Assembly: GCA_964437515.1 (NCBI GenBank)
Contig: CAYTHB010000043.1
Coordinates: 1-21,691 of the forward strand
Source: Sterolibacterium sp964437515
GTDB taxonomy: Bacteria; Pseudomonadota; Gammaproteobacteria; Burkholderiales; Rhodocyclaceae
Reading direction: 5' to 3'
DNA length: 21,691 bases
The position numbers were made by a program, and so were the translations under genes. This document shows positions 1-6,925 of this stretch, piece after piece. The number at the start of each line of letters is the position of its first letter. Position 1 is the first letter of the stretch. The notes beneath the pieces were generated by a model. It saw nothing but the letters and a program-made list of their open reading frames with translations. It ran no database searches and was not told where the DNA came from.

Positions 1-2621
1 CGTTCGGCGTCGATGTCGATTTCGATTTTCAGCATCAGGCGGAATTCGCCGACGATCTGCACCGGCGCATCATCGGCAGGCAACTCGTCGCCTGCTGCGG
101 AAACACTTTCCAGTCGCGCCATGGCTTGCAGATAAGGCGCGAAGGCGGTGACGGTGGCTGTGTCACCCGCGATCAGCAAAGGTACTTTTTGTGAGGGCGG
201 AATGCTCATTTCCCCGCGCAGGCTGCGACAGGCGTTAATCATTTCCTTGAGCAACTGGATGCGCGCTTCCGAGGTCTCGTCGATCTTCGCCGGATTGCTT
301 TCGGGATAAGCCGACAGCATGATGGATGTGCCACTCACCCCCGCCAGCGGTTTCACCGACTGCCAGAGTTCTTCGGTGATGAAGGGAATCAGTGGATGTG
401 CCAGACGCAGGATGGTTTCCAGCACGCGCACCAGCGTGCGCCGTGTGGCGATCTGCTGGGCTTCGCTGCCACTTTGCAACTGCACCTTGGCGAGTTCCAG
501 ATACCAGTCGCAGTATTCGTCCCACACCAGTTCATACACGGTGCGCGCGGCCAGATCGAAACGATATTCGGCGAAATGCTGGGCGACTTCGGCTTCGGCG
601 CGTTGCAGACGGCTGACGATCCAGCGGTCGGCGGCGGAGAAGGGCGGGCAGTTGTCTGGCGTGATGTTGAGGCCGACATCCTTGTCTGCGCAATTCATCA
701 GCACGAAGCGCGTGGCATTCCACAGCTTGTTGCAGAAATTGCGGTAACCCTCGCAGCGGTTGAGGTCAAATTTGATGTCGCGCCCCGGCGAGGCAAGGCT
801 GGCGAAGGTGAAGCGCAGCGCGTCGGTACCAAAGGCGGGGATGCCTTCGGGGAATTCTTTGCGGGTACGCTTTTCAATCTTGGCGGCATCTTTGGGGTTC
901 ATCAACCCCGTGGTGCGCTTCTTGACTAGCGATTCAATGTCGATGCCGTCGATCAGGTCGATCGGGTCGAGCACGTTGCCCTTGGATTTCGACATCTTCT
1001 GGCCTTCCGCATCGCGGATCAGGCCATGCACATACACATCGCGGAAGGGAATCCGGCCGGTGAGATGCTTGGTCATCATGACCATGCGCGCCACCCAGAA
1101 GAAAATGATGTCAAAGCCCGTCACCAGCACCGAGGAGGGCAGGTAGAGGTCGAGGGCGTCATTGGATTGCGCCGGGTAGTCGGGTGTCCAGTCGAGCGTG
1201 GAAAATGGCCACAGTGCCGAGGAATACCAGGTGTCGAGCACATCCGGGTCGCGGCTGAGTGCGCCCGTGTAGCCGGCTTGCTGGGCGAGTTGCTGGGCTT
1301 CGGCGGCATCATGTGCGACAAAGACTTCACCGCCACTGCCATACCACGCCGGAATCTGGTGTCCCCACCAGAGCTGGCGCGAGATGCACCAGTCCTGAAT
1401 GTTGTTGAGCCACTGGTTGTAGGTATTGACCCAGTTTTCCGGCACGAAGCGAATCTCGCCGGAACGCACGCATTCCAGTGCCTTTTCGGTGATGCTCTGG
1501 CCGTCCGCGCCGGGCTTGCTCATGGCGACAAACCATTGATCGGTGAGCATGGGCTCGATCACCACGCCGGTACGATCGCCACGCGGCACCTTGAGCTTGT
1601 GCTTGTCGGTCTTGACCAGCAGTGCCTGCGCTTCGAGGTCGGCCACCACCGCCTTGCGTGCTTCAAAACGCTCCATGCCGCGATATTTTTGCGGGGCGTG
1701 GTCGTTGATATGGCCATCCAGCGTCAGGATGGAAATCATCGGTAATTGGTGGCGTAGTCCTACGGCATAGTCGTTGAAGTCATGCGCTGGCGTAACCTTG
1801 ACCACACCCGTACCGAATTCACGATCGACGTAATCATCGGCAATCACCGGAATCTCGCGCTCGGTCAGCGGCAATTTAACGTTTTTTCCGATCAGATGCC
1901 GGTAACGTTCGTCTTCCGGATGCACCATGACCGCCGTATCGCCGAGCATGGTTTCCGGGCGCGTGGTCGCTACGGTGAGCTCGCCTGAGCCATCGGCGAG
2001 CGGATAGCGGATGTGCCAGAGAAAACCGTCTTCCTCCTCGCTCACCACTTCCAGATCAGAAACAGCGGTGTGCAGTTTCGGATCCCAGTTAACCAGCCGC
2101 TTGCCGCGATAGATCAGCCCTTCGTTGTAGAGCCGCACAAAGGTTTCGGTGACCGTTTTCGATAGCCCCGCATCCATGGTGAAGCGTTCGCGCGACCAGT
2201 CGGGCGAAGTGCCCAGACGGCGCATCTGCCGGGTGATGGTCGAGCCGGAGTATTCCTTCCACTCCCAGACTTTCTCAACAAATTTTTCGCGCCCCAGATC
2301 GTGGCGGGAAATTCCCTGACCATCGAGCTGCCGTTCGACGACGATTTGCGTGGCGATCCCCGCATGATCGGTTCCCGGCTGCCACAGGGTGTTCCAGCCG
2401 CGCATGCGGTGATAGCGTGTGAGGCTGTCCATCAAGGTCTGGTTGAAACCGTGCCCCATGTGTAAGGTGCCCGTCACATTGGGGGGTGGCAATAAAATGC
2501 AGTAAGCATTTTCAGGCGGCTTGCTGCGATCCAGCCCGGCCTTGAAATAGCCCTGGCCTTCCCAGTGTTCATACCAACGCTGTTCGATAGCAGCGGGTTC
2601 AAAGCTTTTTGCGAGTTCCAT
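1..2621 (-). CDS. valS: Valyl-tRNA synthetase, C-terminus beyond the left edge
   Basis: Class I aminoacyl-tRNA synthetase that charges tRNA-Val in the cytoplasm and edits mischarged threonine. I translated the minus strand from the ATG at 2621; 873 codons are visible and stay open to the left edge, against about 950 residues in E. coli. The protein begins MELAKSFEPAAIEQRWYEHW. The ATP-binding HIGH-type motif reads HMGH at residues 54-57 and the KMSKS loop is at about 542-546, both at positions expected for ValS. The CP1 editing domain lies between them, and the anticodon-binding domain fills the last visible part. What is missing is the C-terminal coiled-coil arm. No strong Shine-Dalgarno precedes the ATG. 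A TATAAT box about 40 bases upstream fits a promoter facing this gene, divergent from the tRNA-Gly promoter. Confidence 0.97.
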   Translation of the reverse strand, partial: MELAKSFEPAAIEQRWYEHWEGQGYFKAGLDRSKPPENAYCILLPPPNVTGTLHMGHGFNQTLMDSLTRYHRMRGWNTLWQPGTDHAGIATQIVVERQLDGQGISRHDLGREKFVEKVWEWKEYSGSTITRQMRRLGTSPDWSRERFTMDAGLSKTVTETFVRLYNEGLIYRGKRLVNWDPKLHTAVSDLEVVSEEEDGFLWHIRYPLADGSGELTVATTRPETMLGDTAVMVHPEDERYRHLIGKNVKLPLTEREIPVIADDYVDREFGTGVVKVTPAHDFNDYAVGLRHQLPMISILTLDGHINDHAPQKYRGMERFEARKAVVADLEAQALLVKTDKHKLKVPRGDRTGVVIEPMLTDQWFVAMSKPGADGQSITEKALECVRSGEIRFVPENWVNTYNQWLNNIQDWCISRQLWWGHQIPAWYGSGGEVFVAHDAAEAQQLAQQAGYTGALSRDPDVLDTWYSSALWPFSTLDWTPDYPAQSNDALDLYLPSSVLVTGFDIIFFWVARMVMMTKHLTGRIPFRDVYVHGLIRDAEGQKMSKSKGNVLDPIDLIDGIDIESLVKKRTTGLMNPKDAAKIEKRTRKEFPEGIPAFGTDALRFTFASLASPGRDIKFDLNRCEGYRNFCNKLWNATRFVLMNCADKDVGLNITPDNCPPFSAADRWIVSRLQRAEAEVAQHFAEYRFDLAARTVYELVWDEYCDWYLELAKVQLQSGSEAQQIATRRTLVRVLETILRLAHPLIPFITEELWQSVKPLAGVSGTSIMLSAYPESNPAKIDETSEARIQLLKEMINACRSLRGEMSIPPSQKVPLLIAGDTATVTAFAPYLQAMARLESVSAAGDELPADDAPVQIVGEFRLMLKIEIDIDAE

Positions 2622-2662
2622 TGGGGAAACCGTATGTGAAAAATGAATGAAAGTAACCTGCA

Positions 2663-2668
2663 ATTATA
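2663..2668 (-). promoter_or_regulatory. Putative -10 box of the valS promoter
   Basis: The minus strand reads TATAAT here, 41 bases before the valS start codon. This would give a leader of about 35 bases. No good -35 hexamer stands at 16-18 bases, so the call rests on the -10 and its position. Confidence 0.4.
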
Positions 2669-2766
2669 TCGGACTACTGAGGCTCAACGCAGATGCAGGA
2701 AGTGCGGGTGGCAACTGATGACGCAAGCAAGAGTGGTCGTCATGTCGAAATTTTTTGTGAATTTTC

Positions 2767-2794
2767 TTGACGAAATGGAAACAACGCCTATAAT
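2767..2794 (+). promoter_or_regulatory. Promoter of tRNA-Gly
   Basis: TTGACG (2767-2772) and a perfect TATAAT (2789-2794) are separated by 16 bases. The predicted start, near 2801, is just upstream of the mature tRNA 5' end at 2808. This is a typical strong sigma-70 stable-RNA promoter. Confidence 0.85.
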
Positions 2795-2807
2795 GCTCAT
2801 CTGTCTT

Positions 2808-2883
2808 GCGGCAGTAGCTCAGTTGGTAGAGCGCAACCTTGCCAAGGTTGAGGTCGAGAGTTCGAGACTCTTCTGCCGCTCCA
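2808..2883 (+). tRNA. tRNA-Gly(GCC)
   Basis: A 76-base cloverleaf with encoded CCA. The acceptor GCGGCAG pairs with CTGCCGC, the D-arm contains AGCTCAGTTGGTAGAGC, the anticodon loop reads CTTGCCA with anticodon GCC, and the T-arm contains GTTCGAGAC. It closely resembles E. coli tRNA-Gly3. It has its own strong promoter and is followed by a hairpin before tRNA-Cys. Confidence 0.97.
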
Positions 2884-2902
2884 AGGTTTCAAAGGGAAAG
2901 CC

Positions 2903-2933
2903 AAAGGGAAAGCGACTGCTTTCCCTTTTCTCT
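2903..2933 (+). terminator. Intrinsic terminator behind tRNA-Gly
   Basis: A perfect 11-bp stem, AAAGGGAAAGC (2903-2913) with GCTTTCCCTTT (2918-2928), closes a GACT loop and runs into TTTTCTCTT. The left arm is also duplicated just upstream (2891-2901), making a short direct repeat. The tail is interrupted by C, so readthrough into tRNA-Cys 31 bases further on is possible. Confidence 0.65.
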
Positions 2934-2964
2934 TCATAGGCTGACAAAATCATTGTCAACCCCT

Positions 2965-3038
2965 GGCGGGGTAGCAAAGTGGTTATGCAGCGGCCTGCAA
3001 AGCCGTCTACGCCGGTTCGATTCCGGCCTCCGCCTCCA
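2965..3038 (+). tRNA. tRNA-Cys(GCA)
   Basis: A 74-base cloverleaf with encoded CCA. The acceptor GGCGGGG pairs with CTCCGCC (one G-U pair). The anticodon loop CTGCAAA gives GCA, and the T-arm contains GGTTCGATT. It is close to E. coli tRNA-Cys. It follows tRNA-Gly after 81 bases, with a terminator-like hairpin and a 6-bp palindrome in between, and I see no clear promoter of its own. Its 3' end abuts an integrase-like fragment, as expected where an integrative element once used the tRNA as attachment site. Confidence 0.96.
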
Positions 3039-3314
3039 ATAAATCAAATAGTTACACGCGGTAGAGTTTTGCAAGACTCGCCACTTGCCACTCGTCAAAC
3101 TGATTGTTTGCCGTCTACGCGCAAGAGTGCCTGGAGCTATGTCGCCAAGCGTGCCGAGCTGCTCCCCAAATCGATCCACCTATCCTTCAATGATGAAGCC
3201 GATGGCGATGCTTACGTCGCGAGGCTGGAACAGTTGCTGGATGCGGGGATTATTCCTCCGGAATTCACCGAGCGTGCCGGGGCGATGACCCGCTACTCGA
3301 TTTGCTGGTATTGA
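3039..3314 (+). pseudogene. Truncated tyrosine-integrase-like N-terminal remnant next to tRNA-Cys
   Basis: The frame ending at the TGA at 3312-3314 encodes a stretch around 3120-3275 that includes SAWSYVAKRAELLPKSIHL and AYVARLEQLLDAGIIPPEF. From memory this resembles the N-terminal arm-binding region of some proteobacterial tyrosine-type integrases, where a strand pair precedes an 'xARLExLLDxGIVPxEF' helix; no search was run. The frame runs back into the tRNA gene without a convincing start codon. It stops about 80 codons later, before any core-binding or catalytic domain. After the conserved part the reading changes character (AMTRYSICWY), which suggests a deletion or frameshift. No second copy of the tRNA-Cys 3' end is visible in the window. 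The assignment as an integrase relic is an inference from weak similarity plus position. Confidence 0.5.
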
Positions 3315-3317
3315 CAA

Positions 3318-5204
3318 TTACAACTCGACCTGAGTTCCCATTTCGACAACCCGGTTGGCGGGTAGTTTGAAGAAACTGGCGACACTACTGGCATTTCGGA
3401 ACATGGTGATAAATATTTTCTGGCGCCAATAATTCATTTCCGTTCCAAAACGTGCAATGAGCGTTTCGCGACCTAGGAAGAATGATGTGTCCATCATGTC
3501 AAAATCCAGCCCTTGCTCTGCGCACCAGTCGAGGGCTTCAGGAAGATTGGGTTCATCCATGAATCCGTAATAAACCCGAACACGCCAGAAATGGTTGGGT
3601 AGTATTTCAACGGAGACATGTTGGGCATCGGCGACATGGGGAATGTCGAGCACATTCACTGCAATCAGGACGACGCGCTCATGCAGTACCTTGTAGTGTT
3701 TGAGGCTGTGCAGCATTGCGTGGGGTACGCCGTTGGGATTGGACGTCAGGAAGATGGCTGTGCCGGGAACACGGGTGATGCTGTCATCGATACCTACGCT
3801 ACGGATGAAGGGAACGAGTTCGATGGCATCGTCCGATAGCCGTTTTTGCAGCAAGACACGTCCGCGTTTCCATGTGGTGAGCAGCAAAAACAGCATCATG
3901 CCAAAGACGAGTGGGAACCAGCCACCATCGATGATTTTGACTGAACATGCAGAGAAGTAGGCCAGATCGATGCAGACAAACGGTAGTGCTCCCAGAAAGG
4001 CACGCCAAGCCGACCAGCCCCAGATTTCTCGGGCGACATAGTAAGCAAGAATGCTTGTAATCAACATGGTGCCGGTGACAGCAATACCGTAAGCGGCCGC
4101 GAGTCGCGTGGAGGAGCCGAAGCCGATTACCAACAGAATGACCAAGATCAGCAACATCCAGTTAATGGCAGGCAGGTAGATCTGACCGATGGTGTGATCA
4201 GAGGTGTGTTGCACCTCCAGACGTGGGCAATAGCCCAGTTGTATGGCCTGGCGAGTGACGGAGTAGGCACCGGAAATGACGGCTTGTGAGGCGATGACGG
4301 TAGCCAACGTGGCCAGTGCAATCAGTGGATACAAGGCCCAGTGGGGAGCCAGAAGGTAAAAAGGATTTTTGATGGCTTCGGGATTGCTGAGTATCAATGC
4401 TCCTTGGCCGAAATAGTTGCTCACTAACGCAGGTAGTGCGAGAAATAGCCAGGCCATCTGAATCGGTTTTCGGCCAAAGTGTCCCATGTCGGCATATAGC
4501 GCCTCAGCGCCGGTCAGGGCGAGCACGACAGCACCGAGCGAGAGAAAACTGAGCATTGGATGGTCGAGCAGGAATGCGATGGCGTAATACGGGTTGATTG
4601 CTTGGATGACGCGAGGTTCGGCAATGATGTTGATGATGCCCAGAATGGCCAGAGTGATGAACCAGAGGGTCATGACAGGGCCAAATAGACGGCCAACACT
4701 GGCGGTTCCTCGACTTTGGAGCGTGAATAGGGCAACCAGTACTGCCAGTGTGATGGGGATGATGTAAGAATGGAAAACCGGGCTGATGACTTCCAGTCCT
4801 TCCACGGCAGAGAGGACAGAAATGGCTGGAGTGACGACACCATCGCCATAAAACAGGGATGCGCCGAATAGCCCCAACATGGTAATCATTAGTCGGCTGT
4901 GAGTCCCCTCCTTTTTATTGCGTAAAGCCAGTGCCATCAGCGCCATGATGCCGCCTTCACCCTTGTTATCGGCACGCAGGATGAAAGAAATGTATTTGAT
5001 GGTGATGACAACAATGAGTGACCAGAAAATCAGCGAAAGGATCCCAAGCACGTTTTCTGGAGTCACCGGTACGGGATGATGCGAACCGGCAAAAACTTCC
5101 TTCATGGTATAGAGCGGGCTGGTGCCGATGTCGCCAAAAGCGACACCTAGTGCGGCGATGGACAATGAAGCTAGTTGCTTATTGTCAGGATGCGATGCGT
5201 TCAC
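3318..5204 (-). CDS. kup: Kup potassium uptake permease
   Basis: Inner-membrane K+ transporter of the KUP/HAK/KT family, probably a proton symporter. The family signature GDIGTSPLYT lies near residue 25. About twelve hydrophobic segments follow, then a hydrophilic C-terminal domain of about 150 residues ending NRVVEMGTQVEL. Much of the sequence parallels E. coli Kup, for example ALYADMGHFG and ATVIASQAVISG. I prefer the GTG at 5204: it gives 628 residues against 622 in E. coli, the N-terminus begins MNASHPDNKQ like the E. coli protein, and AAGG stands six bases upstream. The frame can also begin at a GTG at 5258 (646 residues), but that codon sits inside a 7-bp hairpin. The gene is monocistronic, and its promoter faces away from the gcdH operon. 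Confidence 0.96.
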   Translation of the reverse strand: MNASHPDNKQLASLSIAALGVAFGDIGTSPLYTMKEVFAGSHHPVPVTPENVLGILSLIFWSLIVVITIKYISFILRADNKGEGGIMALMALALRNKKEGTHSRLMITMLGLFGASLFYGDGVVTPAISVLSAVEGLEVISPVFHSYIIPITLAVLVALFTLQSRGTASVGRLFGPVMTLWFITLAILGIINIIAEPRVIQAINPYYAIAFLLDHPMLSFLSLGAVVLALTGAEALYADMGHFGRKPIQMAWLFLALPALVSNYFGQGALILSNPEAIKNPFYLLAPHWALYPLIALATLATVIASQAVISGAYSVTRQAIQLGYCPRLEVQHTSDHTIGQIYLPAINWMLLILVILLVIGFGSSTRLAAAYGIAVTGTMLITSILAYYVAREIWGWSAWRAFLGALPFVCIDLAYFSACSVKIIDGGWFPLVFGMMLFLLLTTWKRGRVLLQKRLSDDAIELVPFIRSVGIDDSITRVPGTAIFLTSNPNGVPHAMLHSLKHYKVLHERVVLIAVNVLDIPHVADAQHVSVEILPNHFWRVRVYYGFMDEPNLPEALDWCAEQGLDFDMMDTSFFLGRETLIARFGTEMNYWRQKIFITMFRNASSVASFFKLPANRVVEMGTQVEL

Positions 5205-5249
5205 GGAAAGCCTTGTCGATGGAAGGGACAGATTGTGACCAGGAGGATG

Positions 5250-5267
5250 GCGAGGCACAAGCCTCGC
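5250..5267 (-). other. Hairpin in the kup leader or start region
   Basis: GCGAGGC (5250-5256) and GCCTCGC (5261-5267) form a perfect 7-bp stem with a 4-base loop, just downstream of the predicted kup transcription start. If kup starts at 5204 this is a 5'-UTR hairpin. If it starts at 5258 the hairpin would hide the start codon. Whether it regulates anything is unknown. Confidence 0.5.
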
Positions 5268-5279
5268 AAGAGGGCGGCC

Positions 5280-5285
5280 ATTATA
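5280..5285 (-). promoter_or_regulatory. Putative -10 box of the kup promoter
   Basis: The minus strand reads TATAAT within GGTTATATAATGG, 22 bases before the first possible kup start and 76 before the preferred one. The -35 region is weak. The GCTTTTC-GT-GAAAAGC palindrome at 5338-5353 lies upstream and could be an operator, but nothing proves it. Confidence 0.5.
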
Positions 5286-5385
5286 TAACCTTGGCTGTAG
5301 CAGGAAGTGTCCAGAGAGAAAATGATGGTTGCCGGCTGCTTTTCGTGAAAAGCGGTCAATACAAGGAAAAATCGTATGCCATCAT

Positions 5386-5536
5386 CTAACGATCATGGTC
5401 GCCATCTCCACCCACAGAGGATGAAATAATCGTTACCCGATACGCCCACCCCACCCATCCGCCCCTCAAGGGGCGGCTACTGATTGGTTCGCTACGCTCG
5501 AAGCTTCAACCCGACTCTGATTTTTGTATTTCACGT
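5386..5536 (+). repeat. Dispersed 151-bp repeat, copy A
   Basis: By hand alignment this matches the reverse complement of 20193-20343 without gaps, with 11 mismatches; positions 5403-5485 are identical. It starts with a 49-bp box bounded by TAACGAT and ATCGTTA (5387-5435). A C-rich stretch follows, then a perfect 8-bp hairpin CCGCCCCT-CA-AGGGGCGG (5459-5476), then a segment around CGCTACGCTCG. It lies in the long kup-gcdH intergenic region. A 17-codon frame (ATG at 5376, TAA at 5427-5429, AGGA eight bases upstream) runs through the box. I see no transposase and no target duplication. It resembles a REP- or MITE-like element, but I do not recognise a named family. Confidence 0.85.
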
Positions 5537-5585
5537 TAACGAACATGGTTACCCTCTCCACCCGCGAAGAATGAAATAATCGTTA
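5537..5585 (+). repeat. Second, diverged 49-bp box next to copy A
   Basis: This repeats the first box (5387-5435) in the same orientation exactly 150 bases later, with 41 of 49 positions equal. The TAACGA and TCGTTA ends and the ATGAAATAA core are kept. Copy A therefore reads box, hairpin spacer, box. Copy B near queA lacks this second box. Confidence 0.8.
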
Positions 5586-5654
5586 TGTGTTATGCACCTC
5601 AGCGATTGAAAGTGTGACAAGATAGCTTCGTCTGAGCGGGTTCCTGAGGGTTTG

Positions 5655-5682
5655 TTGCTCTTTTCCATGGCGTTCATATAGC
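5655..5682 (+). promoter_or_regulatory. Possible promoter of the lysine-catabolism operon
   Basis: TTGCTC (5655-5660) and TATAGC (5677-5682) are 16 bases apart, about 20 bases before the gcdH start. Both hexamers are imperfect. It is the best candidate between the repeat and the gene. Confidence 0.3.
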
Positions 5683-5702
5683 GTTTTCTGGAGGGCGATA
5701 CG

Positions 5703-6899
5703 ATGGCACATGAGCTTGAAATCACAGATGAGTCATGGGGTTTCGATTGGCGTGATCCGTTCCGGGTGAGTTTGTCTTTGACGGAGGAGGAACGCGCCGT
5801 TCAAGCACTCGCGGCGCGTTATGCGCATGAGAAATTGCAACCGCGTGTCGTGGCTGCATTTCGCGAGGAGCGTGAGGATCGTGCCATTTTCACGGAACTG
5901 GGCAAACTCGGTTTATTGGGTGCCAATATTTCGGGTTATGGTTGTGCGGGTCTGGGGGGCATCAGCTATGGATTGATTGCGCGTGAAATCGAGCGCGTCG
6001 ATTCGGGTTATCGCTCCATGTTGAGTGTGCAATCCAGTTTGGTCATGTTTCCTATAGCTTCGTTCGGTAGCGAAGCTCAGCGGCAACGCTGGCTCCCGCG
6101 ATTGGCGACAGGTGAGTGGGTGGGGTGCTTTGGTTTGACCGAACCGGATCACGGCTCTGACCCAGCAGGTATGGCAACGCGTGCGTCAAAAACATTGACG
6201 GGCTGGAAACTCAAGGGTGTGAAGTCCTGGATTACCAATGCGCCGTTGGCGGATTTGTGCGTGGTCTGGGCACGATGTGATGACGGGCGGGTACGCGGTT
6301 TCGTTCTGGAGCGGGATGACGAGGGGCTGAGTCTTCCGCCGATTCACGGCAAACTGGCTTTGCGAACTTCACAGACCGGCCAGATCGTCATGGAGGATGT
6401 CGAGATTGCCGATGACCGTCTGTTGCTTGGAGCGGTGGGGCTCAAGGCGGCATTTTCTTGTCTTGATTCGGCACGCTTTGGTATTGCCTGGGGCGCGCTG
6501 GGTGCGGCTGAGGCTTGCTGGCTGTGCGCACGAGACTATGTGATGGAACGCACTCAGTTTGGTCAGCCCTTGGCGGCACAACAACTGATCCAGAAAAAAC
6601 TGGCTGATATGCAAACTGAAATTGCGTTGGGCTTGCAAGGCTGCCTTTCGGCTGGGCGACTCAAGGCACAGGGACAGCTTGCGCCGGAACTGATTTCATT
6701 GCTCAAACGCAATAACGCGGGCAAGGCTTTGGACATTGCTCGCATGGCGCGCGACATGCTGGGTGCCAATGGCATCAGCGAGGATTATCCGGTGATGCGG
6801 CATTTGCTGAATCTGGAAGTAGTCAACACCTATGAAGGGACGCATGATATTCATGCCTTGATTCTGGGGCGTGCTCAAACTGGATTCGGTGCATTTTGA
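5703..6899 (+). CDS. gcdH: Glutaryl-CoA dehydrogenase
   Basis: FAD-dependent acyl-CoA dehydrogenase that oxidises and decarboxylates glutaryl-CoA to crotonyl-CoA, the late step of lysine and tryptophan breakdown. The 398-residue protein matches the human enzyme in long stretches. FDWRDP is near residue 14, and RVDSGYRS (98-105) holds the arginine that binds the distal carboxylate of glutaryl-CoA. GCFGLTEPDHGSDP (141-154) and SWITNAPLADL belong to the flavin/substrate region, and NTYEGTHDIHALILGR has the catalytic base Glu378. Those two substrate-specific features separate it from generic acyl-CoA dehydrogenases. GGAGG stands eight bases before the ATG. It is the first gene of a three-gene operon, 26 bases ahead of the next. 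Confidence 0.95.
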   Translation: MAHELEITDESWGFDWRDPFRVSLSLTEEERAVQALAARYAHEKLQPRVVAAFREEREDRAIFTELGKLGLLGANISGYGCAGLGGISYGLIAREIERVDSGYRSMLSVQSSLVMFPIASFGSEAQRQRWLPRLATGEWVGCFGLTEPDHGSDPAGMATRASKTLTGWKLKGVKSWITNAPLADLCVVWARCDDGRVRGFVLERDDEGLSLPPIHGKLALRTSQTGQIVMEDVEIADDRLLLGAVGLKAAFSCLDSARFGIAWGALGAAEACWLCARDYVMERTQFGQPLAAQQLIQKKLADMQTEIALGLQGCLSAGRLKAQGQLAPELISLLKRNNAGKALDIARMARDMLGANGISEDYPVMRHLLNLEVVNTYEGTHDIHALILGRAQTGFGAF

Positions 6900-6925
6900 G
6901 TCTCTGAATCCTGAAAGGAGGCATC

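Noticed and set aside
1026..1745. Plus-strand open frame of 239 codons
   Set aside because: It is a shadow of valS on the opposite strand; valS is continuous there with clear motifs.
5018..5389. Plus-strand open frame of 123 codons into repeat copy A
   Set aside because: Most of it is antisense to the kup N-terminus and its promoter; the composition is that of a chance frame.
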